DNA of 64,000 nt from Tepidisphaeraceae bacterium (GCA_035998445.1 DASYHQ010000014.1:1-64000); one strand, 5' to 3'. Counted from the first letter of the stretch, positions 7,084 to 16,012 are shown. The notes: a model not told the origin generated them from the letters alone. Translations and numbers: made by a program.

Positions 7084-7347
7084 CTACTTCCTTTCCTGAT
7101 ACTGATGAAGCCACCACACCAGGTCGCCGCCGCCGAACTCGATCACCTGGTCTTCGCTCACGCTGGCCCAGTCCGACGTCTTTCGTGCCACGCCAAGTCC
7201 GGGGCGACCACCGATGTTGAGCGACCAGTGCCCACCGATGGGAACCTGGCTGAACGGCACGAGCGACATCGGCGGCAAGGCGATCCCGCCAACGCTCCCC
7301 AAGGCGGGCAGCGTCGGGACCGCCGTCGTGGGTTCTTGCCGTTCCAT
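7084..7347 (-). CDS. Hypothetical phage protein, 87 residues
   Basis: ATG at 7347 overlaps the stop of the DnaC-like gene (TGATG); its own stop is 2 bp before the nucleotidyltransferase start. The N-terminal half is rich in Pro, Gly and Val (LPALGSVGGIALPPMSLVPF), and the C-terminal half is acidic and ends WWLHQYQERK. No motif recognised. Confidence 0.6.
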   Translation of the reverse strand: MERQEPTTAVPTLPALGSVGGIALPPMSLVPFSQVPIGGHWSLNIGGRPGLGVARKTSDWASVSEDQVIEFGGGDLVWWLHQYQERK

Positions 7348-8240
7348 CACCGCACCTCCACGAGCCGCCCGCGCAGGCTCGGCCAGTCACAGACGATCAC
7401 GCCGCCGCCGTCGCACATCCGGTCCGCCACGCGCGCATCCAATGCCGCGTAAACTTCGTCGGCGTCGGCGTGGTTGCTGATGATCACCGTCGCGCCGCCC
7501 GCGTCGTACCGCTTGTCCAGTAGGCGAAACAACTCCATCTCTTCGTTCTCGGTGTTGTTGCGGGCCTGCCACTCGTCGATCACCAGCAGCGCGAACCGCA
7601 CGTGCTCACGCTCAAATCGGGCCGTCGCCTGCGTGTCGTCGCTCCGCCAGGTCCGCCGAAGCTGGTCGATGAAGTCTTTCGTCTTCACGTATTTCGCCGA
7701 CCGGCCAGCGTCGCAGAAGGCGTTGATCAGCCCGCACGTCATGTGCGTCTTACCGTCGCCGATCTCCCCGCAGAGCACGTACAGCCCGGGATTGGCCAGT
7801 GCGTTGGCCAGTCGACGGGCCGCAGATGCGTACCGTTCCAGCGCATCGGCCGGGATGCGTGAGAAGTCTTCCACGCGGGCAGTTCGGAACTTGTCTGGCA
7901 CGCTCTTTCGCCGGTGGCAGGCGCCGACGGCCTCCGCCCGCGCCAGCTCGTCGGCCCGGCGCTGCTGGGCGGCGACCGTTTCGGCGTCGACCGTGCGGAA
8001 ACCCAAGAAGACCCGTTGCGCCGTCGCGGCAAGCGTGGCGGCGCCGGTTTCGCGACGATGCTCCGCGCTGTGCCGTGCTCGCTCCGCCGACCTCACGATC
8101 ACGTCGTTCGCCTCAGCTTCGCTCATTCGCTCAACTGACGGCCTTCTCGAGGGGATCAGGGACAAGGGGGAGGGGCCGACGTGCCCCTCTGAACGCGGCG
8201 TTTGCCCCGCCGCTGGGGCCTGTGGGCTTAGGTTGTCCAT
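7347..8240 (-). CDS. DnaC-type helicase loader ATPase
   Basis: A 297-residue AAA+ protein. Walker A is GEIGDGKTH (~residue 158), Walker B FALLVIDEWQ (~221), sensor I VIISNHADAD (~255) and a candidate arginine finger is RVADRM (~272). The N-terminal ~110 residues are helical with a Cys/His pair, corresponding to the helicase-interacting region. The family loads the replicative helicase onto DNA. It follows directly after the replication initiator, with which it overlaps by 110 bp, a classic phage replication module. Ends with an overlap into the next gene. Confidence 0.85.
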   Translation of the reverse strand: MDNLSPQAPAAGQTPRSEGHVGPSPLSLIPSRRPSVERMSEAEANDVIVRSAERARHSAEHRRETGAATLAATAQRVFLGFRTVDAETVAAQQRRADELARAEAVGACHRRKSVPDKFRTARVEDFSRIPADALERYASAARRLANALANPGLYVLCGEIGDGKTHMTCGLINAFCDAGRSAKYVKTKDFIDQLRRTWRSDDTQATARFEREHVRFALLVIDEWQARNNTENEEMELFRLLDKRYDAGGATVIISNHADADEVYAALDARVADRMCDGGGVIVCDWPSLRGRLVEVR

Positions 8241-9084
8241 GGCGTTTGCTCCTCAGTTCGTTGGCGGCCGGCGTCGCCAACGCCCGCACGCGGTACTTGT
8301 TGAAGTTCGACACCAGCAGCCCGATCGGGTGGCGCCGTTCGAAGACGAACGGATCGTCGTCGCTGATGTAGTCGTCGATCACCCGCTGGGCGGCCGACAG
8401 GTCGCCCACGACGGCCGACAGGATCCACTGGACGTGCTTGCCGTCCTTTGGCCCATTGAACGTGTACGACAGCCCGTAGCGGCCGCGCCACGCCTCGCAG
8501 AAGTGGCGGATCAGGGCATGGTGGTCCCCGCTCGGTTCCCGTCGCACGGTCGCCTTCTTCGCCGCTGCCCCACCGCCGGCGGCGGCAGCCGTCAAGTCCG
8601 CGCCAGCGGACTTACCCTTCTGCTCCTGTTCCCGCTCCTGCTCCTGCTCTTGGTTTGCCATAGCTATCTGCATAGCTATCGAGAAGTCGCGGCGGCAATG
8701 CTCGGGCATGTACCGGTCGTTCTTCCCAAACTCAGTTAGCAACGAGCTTTGCGGGAGGTCGTGCAGGTCTTCCAAGCATCCTTTGAGGTGCTTTGGGTTC
8801 TCGGGCGGGTTGTACTTCCACCAGGTCGGCAGGTAGAGCACCCGCCGCCTCGAGTCGTACTTCCACGCCAACCTATGGCAGACGTTTCCGAAAGCTTTGT
8901 CATAGCTATCGCTGTCGAGGCCCGTCTCTTCCGCGGCTTTTGCGGTCGAGAATCGGAACAGCCCGCAGCGGTTGCTCTGCGCCGTGATCGTGTAAAGGGC
9001 CACGAGCTTCTCGATCGACGAAAGCTCGGCGAACGCCTCGTCCGTCCAGATGCGGGGATCGATCTTTCTGTACTTCGCTGCCAT
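8131..9084 (-). CDS. Phage replication initiator (DnaD/winged-helix type)
   Basis: A 317-residue protein. A GTG at 9114 is possible, but ATG 9084 has GAGGAG at ideal spacing. The N-terminal domain (YRKIDPRIWTDEAF, EKLVALYTITAQSNRCGLF) is the winged-helix block found in phage replication proteins. A Glu/Gln/Lys repeat (EQEQEREQEQ) and an Ala/Gly linker lead to a C-terminal DnaD-like helical region (WRGRYGLSYTFNGPKDGKHV) for loader or helicase contact. It overlaps the dnaC-like gene by 110 bp. Replication origins are often inside such genes; no iterons were recognised. Confidence 0.75.
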   Translation of the reverse strand: MAAKYRKIDPRIWTDEAFAELSSIEKLVALYTITAQSNRCGLFRFSTAKAAEETGLDSDSYDKAFGNVCHRLAWKYDSRRRVLYLPTWWKYNPPENPKHLKGCLEDLHDLPQSSLLTEFGKNDRYMPEHCRRDFSIAMQIAMANQEQEQEREQEQKGKSAGADLTAAAAGGGAAAKKATVRREPSGDHHALIRHFCEAWRGRYGLSYTFNGPKDGKHVQWILSAVVGDLSAAQRVIDDYISDDDPFVFERRHPIGLLVSNFNKYRVRALATPAANELRSKRHGQPKPTGPSGGANAAFRGARRPLPLVPDPLEKAVS

Positions 9085-9117
9085 GCCCGTCTCCTCTTTG
9101 CCCCGCGAGTTCACTCC

Positions 9118-9327
9118 TCAGCCGTTGCCGCGGCTGGTCCGTTCGCGCGCCTGCGCCTCGGTGTTCACCTCCGTCAGCAGATCCATCGCCTGTTCCAGCC
9201 GATACACCGCTAACCCGATGCGACGTCGTTCGTCCTTGGTCGGGTCGAACGAATCGCGGTAGCGCTTTATGGCCCGCATGGAACGGCTCACGTTCCCCAG
9301 CGTTCGGCCAAATTGATCCTGCCTCAT
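9118..9327 (-). CDS. Small helical phage protein
   Basis: A 69-residue, highly charged helical protein (MRQDQFGRTLGNVSRSMRAI...). The stop lies 4 bp before the possible GTG start of the replication initiator. No motif recognised. Confidence 0.55.
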   Translation of the reverse strand: MRQDQFGRTLGNVSRSMRAIKRYRDSFDPTKDERRRIGLAVYRLEQAMDLLTEVNTEAQARERTSRGNG

Positions 9328-9338
9328 GTGATTGCCCT

Positions 9339-9545
9339 CTACCTGGACGCCATCGCGCCGCAGATCGCGTACAGCCGATCCTCGTTCACGTCAGGCGGCA
9401 GCGGTGCCGCCGTCACCGTGGCCGGTGGCGGCGCCGGCGGCGGCATCCCCGGTAGCCACCGCTCCAACTCGTAAATCGCCACGTCGCTCAGCGGGTAGTG
9501 CCCGCGGAACCGTTCGCCCGCCAAGTGTTCGCCGTACCTCGTCAT
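9339..9545 (-). CDS. Small Pro-rich phage protein
   Basis: A 68-residue protein. ATG at 9545 has AAGGAA eight bases upstream, better than the earlier in-frame start. N-terminus MTRYGEHLAGERFRGHYPL, Pro/Ala-rich middle, C-terminal NEDRLYAICGAM. Nothing recognised. The 113-bp gap upstream of it (9546-9658) holds no clear gene. Confidence 0.5.
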   Translation of the reverse strand: MTRYGEHLAGERFRGHYPLSDVAIYELERWLPGMPPPAPPPATVTAAPLPPDVNEDRLYAICGAMASR

Positions 9546-9658
9546 CACGTTCCTTTCCGCCGGCACCTCGGCCGGCCTCGTCGTCGTCGTTCGCGCGACC
9601 GCCTGTCGCGCTGCCTATCGGCACACCTGCGCCAAACGGTTGAGCGGCGTGCCGTCGC

Positions 9659-9847
9659 TCAGCGGCTGGGGCCAGCCATCCGCGGTTTCGCCAAGTGCGT
9701 CTTCAGTTCATTCCACGCCAGGTTGAAAGCATCCGCCTTCTCCTGTGCGCCGTTGCGGGCTGATTCGACGTGCGCCACCACGACGCGCCGCGCAGCCCGC
9801 TCGATCGCAGTCAGCCGAGCGTGTTCCTGTGCTGTCAGTTGCACCAT
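9659..9847 (-). CDS. Small helical phage protein
   Basis: A 62-residue protein starting MVQLTAQEHARLTAIERAAR behind AAGGAG; the start overlaps the TAA of the preceding gene (TAATG). Entirely helical, with alternating charged and small residues. The frame is open upstream, but the extra residues overlap the ASCH gene. Confidence 0.6.
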   Translation of the reverse strand: MVQLTAQEHARLTAIERAARRVVVAHVESARNGAQEKADAFNLAWNELKTHLAKPRMAGPSR

Positions 9848-10260
9848 TACGCGACACTCCTTCTCTGCTTCGACCTCACCAACTCGAACCGGATCGCCCA
9901 AGCCCGCTGCACCGGCTTCCGCGCGTGCAGCTCGTGCCAGATGCGCAGGTAATCGGCCCGCTCGTCGAAACCCTCCCGATCGACAAACGCATCGTCGACC
10001 GTCAGGGGGTTGAGGATCTCGGTCAGCCCGATGCACCGGATACGCCCCACCGCCTTGTGGCACCGCTCCGGCTGCACCGCGTACTCACCCCCAATGCGCC
10101 AGCGAACGCGCCCAGCGGCCGTGACGACGCGTTGGGTCGCCAGCAGCACGCTGCCCTCGGTATCCCGGTCGCTCGTCAGGTAGTCGCCGGGGTACGCCAG
10201 GCGAAGCGTCTGCGTCTTGCGACGGCTCAGCACGAGCGGATAGGTCCTTTGGAAGATCAT
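9847..10260 (-). CDS. ASCH/PUA-like domain protein
   Basis: A 137-residue protein; the ATG at 10260 overlaps the upstream TGA by 4 bp. The start MIFQRTYPLVLSRRKTQTLR and the core WRIGGEYAVQPERCHKAVGRIRCIGL fit the ASCH beta-barrel: an N-terminal 'K-x-x-T-R' helix, a basic strand and a G-x-I-R/V strand. The C-terminus has the usual helix (FDERADYLRIWHELH) before a final strand. ASCH proteins bind nucleic acids or modified nucleosides, some cleaving N4-acylcytidine. One of two ASCH-like genes in this prophage. Confidence 0.6.
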   Translation of the reverse strand: MIFQRTYPLVLSRRKTQTLRLAYPGDYLTSDRDTEGSVLLATQRVVTAAGRVRWRIGGEYAVQPERCHKAVGRIRCIGLTEILNPLTVDDAFVDREGFDERADYLRIWHELHARKPVQRAWAIRFELVRSKQRRSVA

Positions 10261-11243
10261 GCCACCCCCTTCGCCGCGGCGACCGCCGCCGGCCGATTGA
10301 GGATCAGGACCTCGTTGACCTTCTTGTTGCCCTGGTTGCGCCCGGCCAGCCGGTACCAACGCCACTCGCCACTGGCCAGCTCGGCATTCGCTGGGCCCTC
10401 GGGATAGATATCGCGGATCAGGGAGTGATCGCCGAAGCGGACGATGACGGCCGTGTGCTCGAACTTTGCGAGCTCGACGGCCGCGAGCCGCTGCATTTGA
10501 TCCGTGAACTTGTGGACGTAGGTGCCGCCGGCGTCTGGCCAGGGCAGGTCAACGTAGAGGCAGCGTCGCTCGGGCTTCTTGCCGGCAGCACGCTTCTCGC
10601 CCTCTTTTCGGTCGGCGACGAGCGCCCGCGCGATGAACTCAAAAAAGTCCATCCGGACGAACTGCGTCCCCTGCAGGGCGCGGCCCCATGCGCGGAGCGT
10701 GCGCCAGGCCGACTGGTACCGGACGACCGAGTCGCCGCCGCTCGCGTTCCAACGTACAGGCAGGCCGCCGTCGAACTCGCCGTCGGTACCGCTGTTGGCG
10801 CTGCGCCCCATCCACGCCGTGACGAAGAAGTCGACGGCCCAGTCGAGGTCGGGGAACCAATCACCCCGCGCGGCATCGGCACCCGGCGAACCGAACAGCC
10901 CCTCTTCGCCCTTCGTGAAGAACCGCTCCATGTCGCGGCAATGACCCTGTGCATCGGCAAGCGTCTCTTCGGCAAAGGGAAGCTTGCGGACGCGCCGGCG
11001 TAGCTCGCGGTTCAGGGCCGGGTCCGCGACGACGTTTAAGTAGTTGATCAGGTGCCGGTGCACATCGGCCGCCATGACCGTTCGGGCATTGAAGTGCGGC
11101 AGCTCGCACGCGCCGCCCACGCAGGTGATGCCGAGCCAGTCGAGCTTGCCTACCAGCCGGCCGGGTACGTGCGCATTGGTGCGGTTCGACCCATACCAAG
11201 GGATAGCAGCCGTGACGTCCATCTCGGGGGCAACTGTGCTCAT
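10257..11243 (-). CDS. D12-class (Dam-like) adenine DNA methyltransferase
   Basis: A 328-residue protein, ATG at 11243 overlapping the upstream stop. The order fits D12 alpha-class enzymes: N-terminal AIPWYGSNR in the place of the F-x-G-x-G SAM loop, a long target-recognition middle containing FFVTAWMGR and GTQFVRMDFFEFI, then the catalytic strand CLYVDLPWP (DPPY replaced by DLPW) and a downstream TYVHKFTDQMQRLA. The aspartate and aromatic are retained, the double proline is not. It is likely to modify phage DNA against host restriction. Activity uncertain because of the altered motif. Confidence 0.7.
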   Translation of the reverse strand: MSTVAPEMDVTAAIPWYGSNRTNAHVPGRLVGKLDWLGITCVGGACELPHFNARTVMAADVHRHLINYLNVVADPALNRELRRRVRKLPFAEETLADAQGHCRDMERFFTKGEEGLFGSPGADAARGDWFPDLDWAVDFFVTAWMGRSANSGTDGEFDGGLPVRWNASGGDSVVRYQSAWRTLRAWGRALQGTQFVRMDFFEFIARALVADRKEGEKRAAGKKPERRCLYVDLPWPDAGGTYVHKFTDQMQRLAAVELAKFEHTAVIVRFGDHSLIRDIYPEGPANAELASGEWRWYRLAGRNQGNKKVNEVLILNRPAAVAAAKGVA

Positions 11244-11686
11244 GCCGGCACCGCCTTTCGCAAACGAGCTCGTCGAATCAACGAGCAGAGAATGATCATT
11301 TCCACCGTGCGCGGCGGGTCGGCGTGGAACGTTGCCACCTTCACCACCGAAGTGATCCGACCGTCGCATTCGAGCAACCCCCAGTCATCAGGGACTTCTG
11401 TGGGTTCAAGTAGCCCGGGCGGCGTAAGAAAGAACCGATAGTTTCCGCACTGGTACCCTTCGAGCCGCCGATGCCACTTCTTTCGATCGCGCAGGAAGTC
11501 TCCTCGGCTGGTTTTGCACTCGATCAACGTGGAGTGTCGCCCGCAGCGCCACCCGATCGCGTCGGGAATGCACGGCGCGCTTGTGTAGAGTTCCGTCGCT
11601 ACAATGGAACACCCAGCCACCTGCTTCAGATAGCGTGCAGCGTGCAGCACCAAGGCATCGTGCGTGACTGTGGCGGTAGTCTTCAT
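11240..11686 (-). CDS. PD-(D/E)XK nuclease-like protein (MmcB-type)
   Basis: A 148-residue protein. CIPDAIGW...STLIECKTSRGDF gives the P-D-(n)-E-x-K core of a restriction-endonuclease-like fold, followed by RDRKKWHRRLEGYQCGNYRFFL. This is the arrangement of MmcB-family and other phage repair nucleases. Overlaps both neighbouring methylase genes by 4 bp. Probable role in recombination or repair, or as the nuclease partner of the adjoining methylases; the sequence alone does not decide. Confidence 0.7.
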   Translation of the reverse strand: MKTTATVTHDALVLHAARYLKQVAGCSIVATELYTSAPCIPDAIGWRCGRHSTLIECKTSRGDFLRDRKKWHRRLEGYQCGNYRFFLTPPGLLEPTEVPDDWGLLECDGRITSVVKVATFHADPPRTVEMIILCSLIRRARLRKAVPA

Positions 11687-12909
11687 GCCGGCACCGCTGC
11701 CCTTTCCCGCTCGACTAGGACCGTGCTGAGGTCCGCCAGCGACATTTGCCCGCCGTTGTCATCCGTCGGCCGAGTGCGGGCCCGCTCGACGTTCTTGATC
11801 GCGTTGGCGTGGTAGCTTTCCTTCAGCTCGAAGCCGACGGCGCTGCGGTTCAGTTCCACGCACACCGCCGCGGTGCTGCCGACGCCCATGAACGGGTCGA
11901 GCACCGTCACGTCGGGCTGCAGGTCGATCGGGTTGCTGTACAGCAGCACGCAACGGCGGATGACCTCGAGTTGCAGCGGACAGACGTGCTTTTCCTCGTC
12001 GGCCTCCTTCAGCTTGCGCTTCTGCGCTTGCGAGCGGGCGCCGTCGATGATGTCGAACTCGTCGATGTCGCCCCACACGCCCGACGCCCACTTGATCCAG
12101 TCGTCTGCGCTGAGCCAGCCGGTCTTGTTGCCGGCGTCGACGTCGCGTGCCCACTTTCGCAGGTACTCGGCGTACGCCATCGGGTCGCGCCGGCCCTCGG
12201 CCTGGTAGAAGGCCTCGCGGCGCGTCGGCTTGGCGTGGGGCTTGTAGACCAGCGGCCGCACGGGGACGGCCGCCTCGCCCGGCTTGTGGAACACGAGCAC
12301 GTAATCGTTTGGCGCCATCGCCCAGTTGTTGCTGTCGCGGCTGTGGCCGGTCTTGAACTGCAGCGAGTGCAGCGACAGCCGCTGGGCCATCGCCTGCGGA
12401 TCCTTCGGGATGATGAACTCCGCCGGCAGCGGCGCACCGAGCCGCCACCGCAGCACGGCTGTCAGCGTCTTCGGATCGTCGCCGTAGGCGCAGATCAGGT
12501 CCGTCAGCTCGTCGGCCGTCACGGCTTCGTCGACGGCCGGGTGGGCGACGTCGGCGTGGAACGTGAAGCCGCCGGCACGGAACAGGTCGATGATCGCCCC
12601 GCGGAAGTCGCGGCGGCCGGCGAAGCCGTGTTGGTTCTTGTAGGCCAGCAGCTGCTGGATGTGGATGCAGACGTTGCAGCCGGGTGCCGTCACCCGGAAC
12701 AGCTCCCCGATCACGAACCGCATGTTGAGCGCGAACCGCCCGCCGCGGATGTCGATCGTCGAGCCGTTGTTACCGACGTCCTCGAGCTTGCCGCTGTAGG
12801 TGAAGAGTTCCTCGAAGGGGATGCTCGTGACGGTCAGGTGGACCGATTCGTCGGCGAGTTTGTCGCGCATGCCGGCGATGCAATCGAGGTTGTAGATGTC
12901 TACGTTCAT
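11683..12909 (-). CDS. Beta-class N4/N6 DNA methyltransferase with TSIPF motif
   Basis: A 408-residue protein. N-terminal MNVDIYNLDCIAGM and TVTSIPFEELFTY give motif IV, with TSIPF instead of the usual TSPPY. C-terminal VLDPFMGVGSTAAVCVELN is motif I, followed by SAVGFELKESYH. Between them lies an enlarged recognition region with DSNNWAMAPNDYVLVF. The family transfers a methyl group from SAM to adenine N6 or cytosine N4. The order (motif IV before motif I) is beta class. The proline-to-isoleucine change in the catalytic motif is unusual and may affect activity. Confidence 0.85.
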   Translation of the reverse strand: MNVDIYNLDCIAGMRDKLADESVHLTVTSIPFEELFTYSGKLEDVGNNGSTIDIRGGRFALNMRFVIGELFRVTAPGCNVCIHIQQLLAYKNQHGFAGRRDFRGAIIDLFRAGGFTFHADVAHPAVDEAVTADELTDLICAYGDDPKTLTAVLRWRLGAPLPAEFIIPKDPQAMAQRLSLHSLQFKTGHSRDSNNWAMAPNDYVLVFHKPGEAAVPVRPLVYKPHAKPTRREAFYQAEGRRDPMAYAEYLRKWARDVDAGNKTGWLSADDWIKWASGVWGDIDEFDIIDGARSQAQKRKLKEADEEKHVCPLQLEVIRRCVLLYSNPIDLQPDVTVLDPFMGVGSTAAVCVELNRSAVGFELKESYHANAIKNVERARTRPTDDNGGQMSLADLSTVLVERERAAVPA

Positions 12910-12937
12910 TAAGTTCTACCTTCGTGATGGGGGTGTA

Positions 12938-13138
12938 TCAGCGTCCCCGCTGGTTTCGTGTTGATTCAAAGCAGGCTTCGAGAGCGTCGAGCGGGGTTTC
13001 GCCCTTGAACTCTTCCCAGGTATTTCCGTCGTCGGGGGAGTACTTCACGAGCCAACCATCGACGACGTAGCTGATCTCCACGTCCTCGTGTAGCTGGATG
13101 TCGCGCATCATGGCCGCATTCAGTTGGTCTCGGTCCAC
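12938..13138 (-). CDS. Small phage protein, 66 residues
   Basis: The GTG at 13138 has GAGGAAGG upstream; an ATG at 13111 is an alternative. The product contains LHEDVEISYVVDGWLVKYSP and WEEFKGETPLDALEACF, a compact beta-beta-alpha layout. No family recognised. Confidence 0.55.
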   Translation of the reverse strand: MDRDQLNAAMMRDIQLHEDVEISYVVDGWLVKYSPDDGNTWEEFKGETPLDALEACFESTRNQRGR

Positions 13139-13155
13139 CGTGCACCAACCCTTCC

Positions 13156-13599
13156 TCAAACAACGACGCCCATGAGATCGCCCAACGATGAGCCGGGAGT
13201 TGGGCGCCAGACGCCGCCCTCGAAATACCACGCTAAGACCATCTGCTGATCGCCGTTCGGGAACGCGCCGAGCCGCTTGTAGAAGTAGCTCCGCAGCAAG
13301 AGGAACCGCGCGCGTGCGACCTTCATTTCGTCCGACGTGAACCATTGCCAGGTCTGCGCCCGGGGATTCGTGACGTAGTAGCGCAGGCCGTCCTTGCGCG
13401 GCTTGATCGGCTCGGGAATCAGGCGATGGTTGAACAACATCGCTTCGACGTCCTTCGTGCCGACGTACTCAGCCACCACGGGTGAGTGGGCAACGGACAG
13501 GTCGACGCACTTCGCCGCGTCCTCCACCTTGCAACCGTCGATGATCTCCTCGCCGCGCTCCTCGATTACTCGCTTGTTCAATGCGTCAAAGAAGTTCAT
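13156..13599 (-). CDS. Hypothetical phage protein, 147 residues
   Basis: Starts MNFFDALNKRVIEERGEE, overlapping the helicase stop by 4 bp. Alpha/beta composition with a YYVTNPRAQTWQWFT strand pair and an Arg-rich helix (KVARARFLLLRSYFYKR). No known motif. Position suggests an accessory of the helicase or of the methylases. Confidence 0.6.
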   Translation of the reverse strand: MNFFDALNKRVIEERGEEIIDGCKVEDAAKCVDLSVAHSPVVAEYVGTKDVEAMLFNHRLIPEPIKPRKDGLRYYVTNPRAQTWQWFTSDEMKVARARFLLLRSYFYKRLGAFPNGDQQMVLAWYFEGGVWRPTPGSSLGDLMGVVV

Positions 13600-15500
13600 G
13601 CCGCACGCTCCTTCCCGCCAACGAGCTGCGCCCGGGCGTCAACGTAAAGTGACTCCATCTCTTCGATCGCCTCCTCGTGCTGGTTGTCCTTGCGCACGAG
13701 CGTGTCGAACATCTGTCCTTCCAGTTCGGCGATGACCGGGATGTGCACGCGCACGCGGAACAGCTGCCCGTGGCGGTAAGCCCGCCGCACGGCCTGGTAG
13801 AACGTCTCGTAGCTGAACGTGAAGCCGTAGAAGAACATCGACGTGCACTGCTGCAGGTTCTGCCCGTAGCCGATCATGCTGCCGCGGCTGATCAGCACGT
13901 CGAGTTCGCCCGCGCGGAACCGCCTGAGCAGGTCGGGCCGCAGCCGCTTTTCGGTCGCGCCGGTGATCGTCCCGATCGAGACGGCCCGGCCGGCCCGCGC
14001 GCGTCCGAACGCCTTCACCAACTCCTGCTGCAGGATCTCCGTCTCGGCGTCGAACACCGTCCACACCAGCACGCGGTGCCCAGCCAACGCCTCCTTGACG
14101 ATCATCTCGGCGACCATGCGCGGCTTGTGCGAATCGATGAGCCGCACTGGCTTGCCGGCGACGATGCAGGTGTCGCCAGCAGGCACGACGAGCGGCTTCA
14201 ATCGAGCCGCGACCTTACGTGGCCGTGCGGTGGTGCTGTCGGCGGCCGGGTCGGCCTCAGCCGGGATCAGGTCCGCCGGCACATCGCCGGTCGGCTCATC
14301 CTTGGCCGAGTCGCCCGCCTTCCGGGCGTCGCTGTCCTTCAGGTAGACGAAGCCCTTGGCCGCCTGGGACAGTTTGGTGGCGGCGATCGCGTTCAGCTCG
14401 CCGGCGAACATCGTCCCGACGTTGGCGGCGGCGACGTTGCGCGGGTCGGCGTTGTAATCCATGACCAGCTGCCGCTGCTCGGCCGTGATCGGGATCGCGT
14501 GATGGATGTATTCCGGCTCAGGCGGTGGCGACCAGTTCTTGCGCCAACCGAATTTCTTGGGGTCGCGCACGTAGATCGACCAACTGGCCATCCAGGCGAA
14601 GAACGCGGCCCGGGCGTGCGTCTTGATCGTCCAGCGGTGCGTCTTCGGGTCGCGCGTGAAGTACGTCCAGATGATCTGCTGCGCGGCGTCGGCGATGCTC
14701 TCGGCCCGCATCCGCTCGAGGAACGACGCCTGCGACGCGAACTCCATCAGCTCGTTGGGCGCCGGCGTGGCCGTCAGCGACAGCTTGTACGCGATGCCCT
14801 TGGCCGACTTGATCAGCGCCCACTTCTGCTTGCCGCCGCCCGTCTTCAGCCGGCTCGACTCGTCGAGCGCGATGCCCGCCAGGGACCGCAGCTCGCTGAC
14901 GACCTGATCGGCCTCGGACGTATGGTTGAACTTCTCATAGTTGGCGACGGCGATCGCCGCACCGGTCGCGACGCCGTCGATGCAGCCGGTCGCGCACCAC
15001 TCCTTGAGGTGCGCACGCGTGTCGATCCGGACGATCGGCAGGCCTTGCCCATAGAACTTGCCGGCCTCCTCGATCCACTGGCCGACGATCTCGTTGAGCG
15101 TGACGATCAGCACGCGGCCGCCGCCCGACAGGTGCGAGACCTGGCGGGCCCATTCCAGGCCGACCGCGGTCTTGCCCAGGCCGCAGTCGCTCCAGCAGGC
15201 GAACCGCTTGGCGTCCAGTCCCATCGTGACGATGGCGGGCTGATCGTCGAAGTCGGCCGTGAAGTGCGCCGGCCACGGCAGGCGGCCCAGGTTCAGGTCC
15301 GGCACCTCGACGCCGAGCATCGACGCGAACCTCGCGGGCGCGGTGATGCCGGTGGCGAGCCCGTCATCGTCCAGAACGATCTCGTATTCCGGCAGCCGCT
15401 TGACCGACTTGAACAGGTCGTAGGCGGGAGCGGCCGCGAAGTCGGAGAAGAGGACCTTCAGGCGGTCGCCCTCGAATTGAATAGGTGGTGCAGTGATCAT
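13596..15500 (-). CDS. SNF2-family DNA helicase/translocase
   Basis: A 634-residue protein; the ATG at 15500 overlaps the RuvC-like stop. Walker A CGLGKTAVGLEWA (~residue 105), motif Ia VLIVTLNEIVGQW, motif II GIALDESS (DESS instead of DEAH), motif III LSLTATPAPNELMEF, then a C-terminal helicase domain with GTITGATEKRL, ISRGSMIGYGQNLQQC and QAVRRAYRHGQ (motifs IV-VI). Such phage SNF2 proteins are thought to act in replication or recombination. It sits between the resolvase and the methylases. Confidence 0.9.
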   Translation of the reverse strand: MITAPPIQFEGDRLKVLFSDFAAAPAYDLFKSVKRLPEYEIVLDDDGLATGITAPARFASMLGVEVPDLNLGRLPWPAHFTADFDDQPAIVTMGLDAKRFACWSDCGLGKTAVGLEWARQVSHLSGGGRVLIVTLNEIVGQWIEEAGKFYGQGLPIVRIDTRAHLKEWCATGCIDGVATGAAIAVANYEKFNHTSEADQVVSELRSLAGIALDESSRLKTGGGKQKWALIKSAKGIAYKLSLTATPAPNELMEFASQASFLERMRAESIADAAQQIIWTYFTRDPKTHRWTIKTHARAAFFAWMASWSIYVRDPKKFGWRKNWSPPPEPEYIHHAIPITAEQRQLVMDYNADPRNVAAANVGTMFAGELNAIAATKLSQAAKGFVYLKDSDARKAGDSAKDEPTGDVPADLIPAEADPAADSTTARPRKVAARLKPLVVPAGDTCIVAGKPVRLIDSHKPRMVAEMIVKEALAGHRVLVWTVFDAETEILQQELVKAFGRARAGRAVSIGTITGATEKRLRPDLLRRFRAGELDVLISRGSMIGYGQNLQQCTSMFFYGFTFSYETFYQAVRRAYRHGQLFRVRVHIPVIAELEGQMFDTLVRKDNQHEEAIEEMESLYVDARAQLVGGKERAA

Positions 15501-16012
15501 AGTTGTTGCCTCGCTATCTGAAATCCCGCGACGAACCACCACCGGCCCAAGCTGATCGCGTCGCTCACGTCCATGCCGCTGTCGGAGACGGGGTCGTAAC
15601 GCGCCCCGAACTCGGCGATCACCCAATGCTGCCGCGTCGACTTGTGCGTCCGCCGCGTCCACACGTTTTCGAGCACCGCGTGCGTCTCGATGCCGGTCGC
15701 CTCGCACGCGCCGAGGATCCAGCCGACGGCCTTCCCGTAGACGGCCAGGCCCGCGCCGTTGGCCCCCTTCTCACGCGTGCGCCGCGCAACCTTGCCGCTC
15801 GTGTCCTCGACGACGATCAGCCGCGGCTGTTTCTCGCCGATCAGGGCCAGCAGGTCCGCCGACATGGCACGGATGCGGTCATTTGCCGGATCGTCCGCGC
15901 GATTCGGCTTCAGCAGGCCCGCCTCCAGCAGCGTGCGGGCATCGCGCATGAGCGCGTATCCGGTCCGCGAGCTGGACGGGTCGAGTGCGAGGATGGGCCG
16001 TATGTCGTTCAT
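15497..16012 (-). CDS. RuvC-like Holliday-junction resolvase
   Basis: A 171-residue protein from the ATG at 16012 (start shared with the TGA of the J-domain gene). N-terminal ILALDPSSSRTGYAL provides the first catalytic Asp, LIVVEDTSGK the Glu, and DVSDAISLGRWW the final Asp pair of the RuvC/RNase-H fold. The length matches RuvC. It would resolve four-way junctions during phage replication or packaging. Coupled to the SNF2 helicase downstream. Confidence 0.85.
   Translation of the reverse strand: MNDIRPILALDPSSSRTGYALMRDARTLLEAGLLKPNRADDPANDRIRAMSADLLALIGEKQPRLIVVEDTSGKVARRTREKGANGAGLAVYGKAVGWILGACEATGIETHAVLENVWTRRTHKSTRQHWVIAEFGARYDPVSDSGMDVSDAISLGRWWFVAGFQIARQQL

Noticed and set aside
13677-15521. 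614-codon open frame on the plus strand
   Set aside because: It is a shadow of the SNF2 helicase gene; the product is Arg/Leu/Asp-rich without motifs, as expected antisense to GC-rich coding DNA.
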